Below, one piece after another: positions 43,098 through 52,180 of a stretch of DNA of 64,000 nt; position 1 is the stretch's first letter, and each line of letters opens with the position of its first letter. A program made the translations under genes and the position numbers. Source of the DNA: Nitzschia sp. DOCU1 (taxonomy: Eukaryota > Bacillariophyta > Bacillariophyceae > Bacillariales > Bacillariaceae). Under the pieces are notes generated by a model. The model had not been told where the DNA came from and searched no databases. It saw only the letters and a list, made by a program, of their open reading frames with translations. The stretch is from assembly GCA_951394045.1 (NCBI GenBank), contig OX595990.1, positions 2,906,549 to 2,970,548 of the forward strand, read 5' to 3'.

Positions 43098-44687
43098 CTA
43101 GAAATCCAGAATGCTTCCAGCCATCTGTCCTCCAAGTTCTTGCAACTCCGCCTCGATTTGCTCCTCTGAATCGTGTCTGGGATTGAAGCTATCAGGAGCA
43201 AACGGGTTCTCCTTTACCACTGCCCCTCCATAGCCCAGGCTACTAGCCGGGGAACCCGAGAACGAAAAAGAGGTTCCGTAGCGTGCGGGCGACTCAAAGG
43301 AGGCATTTCCGTTCCAACCTCCGTTTCCATCTTGCGCTGATGCGTTCAAGAAGCCAGAAGTAACAATCGATTGCGCAGTTGGCGTGCACGACGGAACGCC
43401 CCACGAATGAGCTGGAGACGAGTGTCCCGGTGTCAAAAACGGCATATTTTCTACTGTAGTCTTCTGCTGAGTTGGGATGATCCGTTGGCCTTGCACAGGA
43501 GCACCGACAATGGCGTCCAAGACGAGATTCAATCCAGGGGGAGGCGGGGGTAGTGAACAAGCAGTTGGCAACATGAACTGGCCGACATCACGATGTTCCA
43601 AGGTGGGGGGCGAAACGGGAGAGCGGGAGAGTAATTGACTCGGCTGGGTGGGAGAATTTGAAACAGGACTTCGAGTCGATCCAGGGTGATGTCCGTTGCG
43701 TCCTTTCCTGGCGGCCCCGCCGCCACGGCCGCCACGACGGTTGCTCGGTCGTTGCGTGGTGGGCTGTGAGTGATGGTTGTGGTTCTGGTTCTCAACATGC
43801 TTCGCAGTGGCAGGTTGACGATCAAGCGGATGGGTCTGCTCCGAAGTCAGAGTCGGTTTCAAGGCATCCCAGCGGCTTGGTGCTTCAGCAACCTTGGAGG
43901 GATTCACTTTCGTCTTTGGAGTCGAAGCACCAACACATTTGTTACGGCGAGAATTGTTTGAGTTTGCTTTGAGTTTGTGGTCGTTCAAGTTAGAGGCAGG
44001 CGCCGGAGTGGTTGCGAAGGACGACTGTTTCTCAACAGATGCATTCGAAATGGACAAGGTAGATGACCCAGCGCCAACTGACGGTAGTGATCTAATCGAA
44101 GTAGATCCACAAGAAAGATCATCCGACATTGCGGTAGTGTCAACAGTTGAAACCGAATGTAGCCGTGAGCGTTCTCGAAAGTCTTTTTCCGATGTAGCTT
44201 TCATCGGAGCCGCACACATCTGTATTGTGCCAACTGACGTTTCGGGAAGATCTTCCAGCGTTCGTCGATATGGTTCACCCGTTGCAATGGAGTCATGCGG
44301 CTTGGAACAAGTGACTGCAGAGCTAGGTGTCAGAGGGGTAAGATCAGGTGCGCTCTCTCCGACCGATTTTTGCGGTGAATCCGGCTCTGCAGAAGACACC
44401 GAGTCCACCGGCCTAGATGGCGTCGAAGGAGCGGGTTTCGATTTCACGTTGTTTCGATGGCGTGCGTGACCTTTTCGTTTCTTCTTTTTCTTGTCAGGCG
44501 CCGGTGACACTCGTCTACCTGATCTTCGCTGCGATACACTTCGTAGCATCACAAACAAGATAAATATCAACGCTGCCAGGGTGGCTGAGGCAATGATAGA
44601 TGGCAAGATGCCGTAGTCCGTAATCAGCAGTTGCCAGCATTCCGACAGCGACTGCAGCATCGAGAAAAAGGCATTTCTAATCATCAT
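43098..44687 (-). CDS. membrane-anchored, largely disordered protein, unknown
   Basis: Predicted 529-residue protein with one N-terminal membrane helix (about residues 27-47, SIIASATLAALIFILFVML), followed by a strongly basic KKKKKRK cluster and about 450 residues of Ser/Pro/Thr/Asn-rich disordered sequence. A Gly/Arg patch (RRGGRGGG) near the middle resembles RNA-binding RGG boxes. A short amphipathic C-terminus (EEQIEAELQELGGQMAGSILDF) may be a binding helix. This layout suggests a tail-exposed adaptor on the ER or nuclear membrane, but I do not recognise it. Start by first Met; a second Met follows immediately. Confidence 0.68.
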   Translation of the reverse strand: MMIRNAFFSMLQSLSECWQLLITDYGILPSIIASATLAALIFILFVMLRSVSQRRSGRRVSPAPDKKKKKRKGHARHRNNVKSKPAPSTPSRPVDSVSSAEPDSPQKSVGESAPDLTPLTPSSAVTCSKPHDSIATGEPYRRTLEDLPETSVGTIQMCAAPMKATSEKDFRERSRLHSVSTVDTTAMSDDLSCGSTSIRSLPSVGAGSSTLSISNASVEKQSSFATTPAPASNLNDHKLKANSNNSRRNKCVGASTPKTKVNPSKVAEAPSRWDALKPTLTSEQTHPLDRQPATAKHVENQNHNHHSQPTTQRPSNRRGGRGGGAARKGRNGHHPGSTRSPVSNSPTQPSQLLSRSPVSPPTLEHRDVGQFMLPTACSLPPPPPGLNLVLDAIVGAPVQGQRIIPTQQKTTVENMPFLTPGHSSPAHSWGVPSCTPTAQSIVTSGFLNASAQDGNGGWNGNASFESPARYGTSFSFSGSPASSLGYGGAVVKENPFAPDSFNPRHDSEEQIEAELQELGGQMAGSILDF

Positions 44688-44845
44688 AACAGGTAGGAGA
44701 AAAATAAGTCAGACTTGAAAGGCATCGTCGAGCAGCATCGAACATACGAATTCAAGTATGACTCAAAGAGAAGGAGACCCGCCACTCCAATCACGATCCA
44801 TCCGAATTCGTGTTCGCATGCCTTGATTTCACTTCGCACAACGAC

Positions 44846-45292
44846 TTACTTTACTTTCCCCAGCATGACCCACGTGAAACCATCAGGATGAACCACCAAT
44901 GTAAAAACTGTCAACAACGCTAAAGCCGTCAGTGCTGGTGGGGGCCATGACTTTGACACGGGCTTCGAATGAGGGCCCATCGGCTGCACCATAGGATTCA
45001 ACCACAGGGGGGTCTTTTCATGCATCCATTCAGAAACGTTGCCAAAAATTAAACGAAGCAGGTGACCCAAGATGACCGTACGAACCAGCATCGTAATCCC
45101 AAAAACGCTTTTCTTCAGCCACACAGCAGCAACTGGCAAGTACATCGTCATCATCAATTCCCAGAAAGAGCTGCTCGTACACTCCTCTTCGTGCTGGTCA
45201 GATGCAGGAGTGTTTCCCTCGCAAGCATCAAACGCAGACTCTTCGTAATTAGAAAATTCAGCCACCGTCGCAGTAGGAATGTCCGAAACCAT
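44846..45292 (-). CDS. small membrane protein with acidic head, unknown; possible extra exon
   Basis: Predicted 148-residue protein: an acidic 45-residue head, a hydrophobic amphipathic region (MTMYLPVAAVWL through VILGHLLRLIFG), a Pro-rich loop and a final helix (ALTALALLTVFTLVV). It ends GKVK-stop at a sequence that also reads as a GTAAGT donor. Just downstream (about 44700-44815, minus) another frame encodes a hydrophobic stretch (GWIVIGVAGLLLF), so the true C-terminus could be spliced; I could not find a convincing acceptor. The gene lies about 160 bp upstream of the 43098-44687 gene on the same strand. Function unknown. Confidence 0.55.
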   Translation of the reverse strand: MVSDIPTATVAEFSNYEESAFDACEGNTPASDQHEEECTSSSFWELMMTMYLPVAAVWLKKSVFGITMLVRTVILGHLLRLIFGNVSEWMHEKTPLWLNPMVQPMGPHSKPVSKSWPPPALTALALLTVFTLVVHPDGFTWVMLGKVK

Positions 45293-47398
45293 GGTTATAT
45301 TATGGCAACCCCTGGGCTCAGTTGGTGACTTTTATCACTTCAGAAACCTTGCACAAAATAACGAGAAACACGTTCTCCCTGCCCGTTTCACTCCCATACG
45401 AGTTATCCGAGATATATGCGTGACTTCCAACAAAGAAGATAGGTCTTTGTCAAACACTACCTATCGGTCCTGTAGCAAAAGGACCGGGTTATGAGATAGG
45501 ATATGAAGCGCGCGTTAGTCCCTTCTCATTTCGCACCTCTCTCACTTCACGCCATGGTTGGTGTGCGTTGCTGCCTCCAAAAGCCGATGGACATTTTTGG
45601 AGGAAATGACATTCGGACGGGTCCAGAACGCAAGTAGTGTCTTCAACGACACTCAATTCAGCAAAGATAGTGCTAAATTAATCGCTTCGGACAGATCAAC
45701 CATCACGTTAATCTGCGTCGCGAACATCATTGAAGTTCTCATTAGAGAACCAAAAGCCGGTCACCGATTACCGAGTACTTTGGATATCGGAGTTTTCCTC
45801 CCGTGTCGCAACACGCTTCCAGCAAGATGTGCTCCAAGAGCCCAATTTCGCATTCCAAACGAGCTTATTTCACGCACCTTTGAACTACTATGACACCAAC
45901 CAGGCGAATTCGAGGTTTCCTATTCCAGGCAGTTGCTATCATAGCTTCTGGACCGCTTGTGACCCCCGTTATGCGGGTCCTGCAGTAGCAGAGAGCTCTA
46001 TTATTGCTCATCTACTAGCTACTGTAGCGAGTCTAGAGAAATTCTTGGAGGATGACGACGACAAAACTATTCTTCTTCCAAAACCAAGTCGCATCAGTGC
46101 ACCATTTGACGGCTAAATCAGCATGTACTAGAAGTGAGAATCAGAAAGGCAAAGGAAATTTGTTTCATTGACACCGCGAGGATGAGTTTTACTCAGAGTG
46201 GTGGCTCCTGTTGGTGTCGTTGGCGACCCGAAAAGCTCATCTCGCTCGGCCTATTCGCCATAATGATCCACAGCAAGAACTTGTTGTTGACGACGTCTTG
46301 ATCCTTCACACCAGCAGCAGCAATCCTCCCTAGCTACCAGCGGTAGGATGAAGAACAGTGTCGCTATGTTTTGTCGGGAGTTTAGTAGTCTAAAACAGCG
46401 GCCATCAATAATAGACCAGCAAGTTCCCCTTTTCTATTTTGGGGGGCTTGGCCATGCCATCCATTCTGGACTTTGACATCAACAACAAGAAGGCGGCGGT
46501 ACTAAGAAAGGACGACCAACAATGCGGTTACTAGCAGGTAACTGGTGAATAGTACATTTTTCTCTAGAGACTACTTTCACTATTAGCTGCAATAGCAAGT
46601 AAAAAACTAGATGACCCGGGAGGATATGGTTGCCGCACAGTAGAAGTTGTTCTGGAGCCAAACAATGACGATCGACCGAAGTACAACTATCAGGAACTTC
46701 CAATCCAGGAGGCGTTTTGCGGTATTCCGTATGCTTTGTATCTTTTGAGAGGGAAGTTTTTTACCAACTCTCCAATACGCGGGAATGTATCCGCACCGCC
46801 TAACAAGTAAGTTGGCCCGTCTTCCACCTTTCCAAGATATGCGACAACTGCATAGCTCCGTTGACGGCAGATGTTTTTATTTTTGGCGCCGGCATCCGAC
46901 CGTTCGAGCACCTTGGTGCGTGGCAAGTTTTACGTTGCAGTCACGCCTCACTGCCACCAATTTCCGCCACACGGTCCAACAGCTGAAGCACATAAAGTGA
47001 AATAAGCCCATTACCTACCGATTCCTGCCATTTTCGTCCACACACCACCTTTATGCAAATGTTAAAGTATGTAGATAGGAGTAAGATGTTTCGCTGGACT
47101 CCGGGCGCTTTTCCAAGAATACCTAGCCAATGTAATATCTAAATCTTTCGCAAGTACATGTAATATCCTGCGTCGCGCCACGATCTCCACCATAGTGTGA
47201 GTGCCACCATTTGTGTTGGACCCGCCGCACCTCCTTCTTTCAATTTTATGCATTGGGAATTTCTGTCCGCGCCTTGATTCAAAACGGGAGCATCCAACAA
47301 TTTTCTGAAGCCGCAACCTTATTTCAACCCACACCGCCTCACTCTTCCAATAGCGGTGTTGTATCCATCCTCATGTCCTAGTTGTAGCTCGTGGAACA
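45293..47398. other. long intergenic region without a supported gene
   Basis: About 2.1 kb. Overlapping plus-strand frames at 45558-46116 and minus-strand frames at 46479-46926 are short, lack domains and show no consistent frame. They may be relics but none is supported. A GCTACTGTAGC palindrome occurs near 46019 and a TTTTTGGCGCC element near 46886. The promoter of the gene at 47399 should be at the right edge. Confidence 0.4.
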
Positions 47399-49333
47399 AT
47401 GGTTGTTGGAGAAATGTCAAGTTTTTCATTGCCTCCGTCTTTACGTAGAGGCGCAGAACGGGCGTCAGGTGAAAGTGCTTCCTCTCGGGCTACGAATGGC
47501 ATGAAAAACTTCATGACTGGAATGATGTCGCCGTTCACTGCGTGTTGGCAACCCGATATCGGCCCTTGTGTTCCTGTTTGTGGCCCGGATTATCATCGGA
47601 GACGACACTCGGCAAACCAAGCATCGGGGTCAGGGCCTGCGGTGGTATCGCCTCTGATGGATCGCATGAATCCTCCCAAGTACGATATCCCCACCTCCCC
47701 CGTGACTTCGACGATTTCGCATTATCAAGCTCGTTCTCCGAGTAGCAGCGTTACAGGGAAGGAAGATGACGCCCCCACGGTTCCAGCAGATATCGAAAAG
47801 CCGCACTCTAACGACGTCCTCTGTGGCCGAGGGGGCTCCAGCAATCGCCATCTCGGTAACATGCACTTCCGGGAGCTAGTTGCTGCCAACAAGAAGATGT
47901 ATGTGGGGTTGACCAAGAAGCAAAAGATGCTCGTGGCTAGGAAGATCGTGGAGATGGTGCATAGCACTGATCCACCTGGTCGCTTCCTAGCCAAAGATCT
48001 CGACACAGGGTTGTGGTACGATATCGGGCTACCCCGGAGCTTGGAGAAGACGTCTCAAGCACTGAGAGAGAAGAACTCCAATGATTACCCTACCGAGGAA
48101 GGTATGGAAGTAACTGATGTGCTATCAGAAGCTTCTCTACCGTACTCTCCAAGATCAGATTCGGGGGTTAGCTCTCCTACTAGCATCGACGATGAAAAGG
48201 AGTCTGCCGCCAAGAGCAATCGAAGCAGCAAGCACGTCGAGGCTCCGCCGCTGATTATTCCACCCCATCTCGCCGAAGTCTTTGGACCCAAGAAGCACCA
48301 CGAGTCGCATCAAGGCTGGCAGGAATACTCTCCTTCAAGAAATTTGGAGCAGCCCTATCTGCCCACCTACCCGCCACCGGGTCCTACTAGCCCCCACAGA
48401 GACCACTATTCAGTGCCCCCGCGATCCCAGCACTATGACGCGGCTCCGCGAAGTCCACACCCCTATCATGGTGGTCACTATGGCCACCATGAGCATGGCG
48501 GTCACTATCGGTCGCCACATTACGGTGACGCTTCGCCACTTCAGGATTACAGAGAGCACTATGAATATTACCCAAGGCATCAAGCAGACTATGCTCCTAG
48601 GGATCACTATGGTCAGCCGTCTCCTCATAGGGCACCGCCGCCTCCGCCAGCGCACCACTATCGGGCGTATCCACCCCCACCCCCACCACCAGGACCACCC
48701 CCGCGGCCATACGGACAGCATCGTCATCCGCCTCCTCCACCGCCGCCCCATCATCATCGATCGGCGATGCACGGGCCACCAGAATATCAATATCCGCACC
48801 ATTATCATCATGGTAGCGGACATGGTCGTCCTTATGGCCCACCGCCGCCCCATAACGGTGCTACACCGCCAGCCACGCCCCCGCCACCATCATCAGCAAC
48901 GCCACAGAATGTGGAAAGTGCCATGGTGGTCAAGTCTCCCAACAACGGCTATGTACGAAGCAAGTCTGAAATTTCTCCGGAACGCCGGCAAGAATGGAAG
49001 CGTCAACGCAGCGAAAAGGGGGCACCTCGACGACTAAATTCGGATACTTCCCTCTCCTATGCTGTGGAGAATTCGTTAACGTTGGAAGAACGAGTTGTGG
49101 GTCGAGAGCGAGGAGCTCCTGCTCCTGCGGCTGTTGGAAGTCGACCTGCCGAATTACCATCCCCGTCCGGAGCTTTGCAAGGAAGATCGCGTCCACGAGG
49201 AAATGAAATCCGCAGCGCATCCGTGGCCGCTGCAGCTAATTTGACGAAAGAGGAAGGTGCCGCTGTCTCAGCTTTATCAGGGCTGGCGGCACTTTCCACC
49301 GCAGCGTTTCTCAAACTAGACGAGGCGAGTTAG
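47399..49333 (+). CDS. DUF6824 domain protein with Pro/His/Tyr-rich tail
   Basis: Predicted 644-residue protein. Residues about 136-230 form a DUF6824 domain, a family abundant in diatoms: NDVLCGRGGSSNRHLGN, then FRELV, KKMYVGLTKKQKM, ARKIVEMVH, GRFLAKD and a final TSQALREKN. The preceding 130 residues are disordered. Residues about 295-505 are an extreme Pro/His/Tyr-rich tract (repeated HYG, HH, PPPPP), the kind of sequence that promotes condensates. A basic patch (RRQEWKRQRSEKGAPRR) may act as a nuclear signal. The function of DUF6824 is not established; a regulatory or DNA-associated role is only inference. The domain here is intact, unlike the copy at 13752-15950. Confidence 0.85.
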   Translation: MVVGEMSSFSLPPSLRRGAERASGESASSRATNGMKNFMTGMMSPFTACWQPDIGPCVPVCGPDYHRRRHSANQASGSGPAVVSPLMDRMNPPKYDIPTSPVTSTISHYQARSPSSSVTGKEDDAPTVPADIEKPHSNDVLCGRGGSSNRHLGNMHFRELVAANKKMYVGLTKKQKMLVARKIVEMVHSTDPPGRFLAKDLDTGLWYDIGLPRSLEKTSQALREKNSNDYPTEEGMEVTDVLSEASLPYSPRSDSGVSSPTSIDDEKESAAKSNRSSKHVEAPPLIIPPHLAEVFGPKKHHESHQGWQEYSPSRNLEQPYLPTYPPPGPTSPHRDHYSVPPRSQHYDAAPRSPHPYHGGHYGHHEHGGHYRSPHYGDASPLQDYREHYEYYPRHQADYAPRDHYGQPSPHRAPPPPPAHHYRAYPPPPPPPGPPPRPYGQHRHPPPPPPPHHHRSAMHGPPEYQYPHHYHHGSGHGRPYGPPPPHNGATPPATPPPPSSATPQNVESAMVVKSPNNGYVRSKSEISPERRQEWKRQRSEKGAPRRLNSDTSLSYAVENSLTLEERVVGRERGAPAPAAVGSRPAELPSPSGALQGRSRPRGNEIRSASVAAAANLTKEEGAAVSALSGLAALSTAAFLKLDEAS

Positions 49334-49526
49334 ATATCAACTGCTACTTCTGAGTAGGTGAGGCAACGGGGACAACTTTCAACGGTTGAAAGATACAACT
49401 GAGAGTTATTAATAAGTACTATAATAGCTTCACGTTAATGTAGCGTTGCATTACTGTGAAAAAGTGAACAAAAAGCGATTTGAACATCGACACCGGGCCT
49501 AGACGGGCGTTCGAATAGTTAAGATT

Positions 49527-50468
49527 TTATTTCAGGCGGTCATAACCTTCCACGGCCCACTTGGTTGCTGCCGCGGCAGAAAGAAAGTGCCAGGCGGAAT
49601 GTAGGAGCGCATAGCTTGGATACGTTAGCACCAAGGCGGCCAAACCGGCAATTCCAATAGCGAAAACTTTACGAGAGGGCAAGCCGCATGTTTTGAAGTA
49701 ATAGAACGACGCTGAAATAGCTACACCGTGGTCGACGTAGCAAAGGCTTTCCGCGATGGCATATGATCCCAATGCTTGTACCGAATGGAATATTGTGCTC
49801 ACTGCCCCAGCTAAGAGAATCCAAATCCCCAGCATTGTGAATCTCGTTGGTTGAATGGGCAACAGTCCCTTCTTTGCGGGTTTGAAAGGAAATCGGTTCA
49901 CTAGGTAGGACCCCGACACGAAATAAGCAATATTGGAAAGCAAAAATCCACCAATCACAATGGCAGCACTTTGGGACTTTCGAATGTATTCCATGTTTAC
50001 CACTTGCCACCAATGGGGCATGGAAGCATAAGTTCCATGGAATACAACAGTATAAAGCGGCACCAGGGCCAGCAACATTGGCAAGTGCCACCATGATTTC
50101 ACAAGCACATTGCTCACTGTCGTGGATGTCTTGGATATTTGCGCTCCCACAGAAATCAGCCAAGGATACCTTTCAGAGAGTTGTTCGACGGCCTCGCGTA
50201 CGGTACCCGCTTTCGAGAGCACAACGTCCGCGAACCCAAACGACGTCTCGCTAGAATATCGCTGAATAAGTTCTGGAGTTCGAATAGATGATCTTGGATT
50301 TGAACCCAAATCAATCGCTGCATATTTAGGCAACGTGGTGGAGGTTGCAGAGAATCTGGGTTGATGGAAAGCGTTCTCGAAAAGTGAACACCGTGATGAT
50401 GTTTGGAAACCCAAAACTCCATTAACGAGAAGAAACAACGCCAATAGCAAAGAAGATGTCATTTTCAT
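49527..50468 (-). CDS. plastid-targeted CREST-like membrane protein (putative hydrolase)
   Basis: Predicted 313-residue membrane protein. It begins with a signal peptide ending VNGVLG before FQTSS (Phe at +1), matching the bipartite plastid leaders of diatoms. About six or seven helices follow. The polar residues in them match the CREST superfamily (alkaline ceramidases, PAQR receptors, Per1, TMEM8): S224-x3-H228 in one helix, D246 in the next (VDHGVAIS), and H290-x3-H294 in the last (HSAWH). These residues bind zinc in known members. Family membership rests on this motif, not on overall similarity. Likely substrate a lipid amide or ester; unknown. Confidence 0.68.
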   Translation of the reverse strand: MKMTSSLLLALFLLVNGVLGFQTSSRCSLFENAFHQPRFSATSTTLPKYAAIDLGSNPRSSIRTPELIQRYSSETSFGFADVVLSKAGTVREAVEQLSERYPWLISVGAQISKTSTTVSNVLVKSWWHLPMLLALVPLYTVVFHGTYASMPHWWQVVNMEYIRKSQSAAIVIGGFLLSNIAYFVSGSYLVNRFPFKPAKKGLLPIQPTRFTMLGIWILLAGAVSTIFHSVQALGSYAIAESLCYVDHGVAISASFYYFKTCGLPSRKVFAIGIAGLAALVLTYPSYALLHSAWHFLSAAAATKWAVEGYDRLK

Positions 50469-50977
50469 GAATGCAGCACGGATGAACTCTGCTCTGTTAA
50501 GACGTCCACTGTAATGAGAGATTCGTTTGCCGAACCAAGAATCAAAATGTGTGCTTGGCTTCCATGGAAAGTCAGAAAGAACGGTTTTTCGTTGGGTACG
50601 CGAGCAGTTATTTCGAAAAAGTCGGTTGATGGTGTCCCTTGCGCGACACGCCGGACGAGGCAGCGGTCATTGTTTGGGACAAATAACCCGACTCATCGAC
50701 GTCATCACGTGTTTCCTCAAAGGCTTCGCCACGCACGCACATGCGCACCCGTTTGCCGTTCTCCTTTCTGGAAGAACGGCAAAGTGCGACTCTCTGATTG
50801 GCCATGATCGGTTCTTTGCAGACACGTCATGCCGGCAGCAAGTTTTGTCAATGCCCAAGCCGATGGAAGACGAAGATGTGGAACTGACTCATGCACATCC
50901 ATCCAATGTGTTTAAAAATCGGAAACAAGTTGCTGAAGACACAACTCTCATTTGTTTCAATATTATTGTGAACAATC
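50469..50977. promoter_or_regulatory. divergent promoter region (CREST-like / GNAT genes)
   Basis: About 510 bp between two divergent starts. Overlapping plus- and minus-strand frames (50527-51117, 50608-50902) are shadows without motifs. Both promoters should lie here; no specific binding site is recognised. Confidence 0.35.
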
Positions 50978-51970
50978 ATGATAAATGCAACATCGACATT
51001 TCGGCTTTGCCTCGCGGCGCTGTGGTGGAATGGAATTTCTTTCCACCAAGTGCATTCGTTCAGCTCTGTCACGGCCAACATCAATTTCTTTCCGTCACCA
51101 ATCGATCGCCAATGTGAATCCGTTGTTGTGGGAAATGATATTGCATTTCGGATACGATCCACGAGAGAATCCGATATTCAAGGAGGGATAAGTGACATGT
51201 GGGCAACCGTCATTGTTGGTGCTGGTGCCCCAACCCATAAGGAATCGGGAATAAGTCACTCGGCATTTAATTTTCGGCAGAAAGTCTACCTTCTGAAAAC
51301 CAAGGAATGCGTTGAACAGTTACTGCGCGCCCGGCTTCGAGCGATTCGAGTCGGAGAGAAGACTATGGAAGAGTGCAGTATTTGTTTTGGCGCCAGCGAC
51401 GAACAACTCTCAGAGGCCCAAAAGTTACGATATCTGTGGTCCAGCGAGCGATTTCGTGATTGTATGGAAATTGCGGCAAAGCTGTCCGAAGAGCCCCATA
51501 AGTGGAAAAGCCACAACTTTTCCTGTGCACCAAAAAACACGGAATGCCTTCAACACAAAATGCTGACAGCAGAAGATAGGAACTCGGGGGCGATTCTCGG
51601 CTTTTGTGAAATCGCCATGCTGGTGGATCCTTCCGTAGAAGAGCAAGAGCACCTAGAAGCGCAAGTACACCCTACCATTGTCAATCTGGTGGTATCACCA
51701 AAGCACCGACGGTGCGGCGTGGCATCTCGCATTATCCGATCCGCGGAAAATTACGTCTATCGCGAATGGGGTGCTGGGAACTTGAACCTGTTTGTGGACG
51801 AGGACAACGAGGCTGCCATTTCCTTGTATCGGCGACTGGGGTTCAAAAGGATGGCAATTATCCCTGGAACGGAGCAGAAAGTATCGCAATGGTACATGAC
51901 AATGTCTGTCCAGGAAAAGTCACGCCAACGGCAGCAACGGCCGGCACGTCGCCTAGCGTTAAAATACTAA
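50978..51970 (+). CDS. GNAT-family N-acetyltransferase, probably organelle-targeted
   Basis: Predicted 330-residue acetyltransferase. The C-terminal half carries the GNAT fold: PTIVNLVVSPKHRRCGVASRII is strand 4 plus the acetyl-CoA loop (R/Q-x2-G-x-A), and NLFVDEDNEAAISLYRRLGF is the closing strand-helix pair. An N-terminal hydrophobic leader (LCLAALWW, then VHSFSS) suggests a signal or plastid transit peptide. About 100 residues between the leader and the fold are unassigned. The acceptor substrate is not predictable. The gene ends tail-to-tail with transportin, 210 bp apart. Confidence 0.82.
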   Translation: MINATSTFRLCLAALWWNGISFHQVHSFSSVTANINFFPSPIDRQCESVVVGNDIAFRIRSTRESDIQGGISDMWATVIVGAGAPTHKESGISHSAFNFRQKVYLLKTKECVEQLLRARLRAIRVGEKTMEECSICFGASDEQLSEAQKLRYLWSSERFRDCMEIAAKLSEEPHKWKSHNFSCAPKNTECLQHKMLTAEDRNSGAILGFCEIAMLVDPSVEEQEHLEAQVHPTIVNLVVSPKHRRCGVASRIIRSAENYVYREWGAGNLNLFVDEDNEAAISLYRRLGFKRMAIIPGTEQKVSQWYMTMSVQEKSRQRQQRPARRLALKY

Positions 51971-52180
51971 ACGAGTAAGGTTCGTAGAACGTACCGTAGC
52001 CGTTCTTGGATTGGTTAGCTAGTTAATTGCAAGTTGCTGGCATTTAGTCTCGAGCCGCCTTCATATACGCTTCTTGAATTGCTAGCTCATTATTTACGCG
52101 CTTTATTCTCGAAGCAATCGTCTTTCCTTGACATGGATTGGGTGCTCGGCCCGTTTCCGCACATCTTTGCTCCTGGTTAT

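Noticed and set aside
45558..46116. Overlapping 111- and 128-codon plus-strand frames
   Set aside because: Different frames, no recognisable domain and no sensible splice connection.
46479..46926. Two adjacent minus-strand frames as a broken gene
   Set aside because: I could not relate either to a known protein or to each other; left as intergenic.
48282..49037. 251-codon frame inside the DUF6824 gene
   Set aside because: Arises from the repetitive His/Pro codons read in another frame.
50527..51117. 196-codon frame overlapping the GNAT gene start
   Set aside because: No motif; the GNAT frame carries the conserved acetyl-CoA site.
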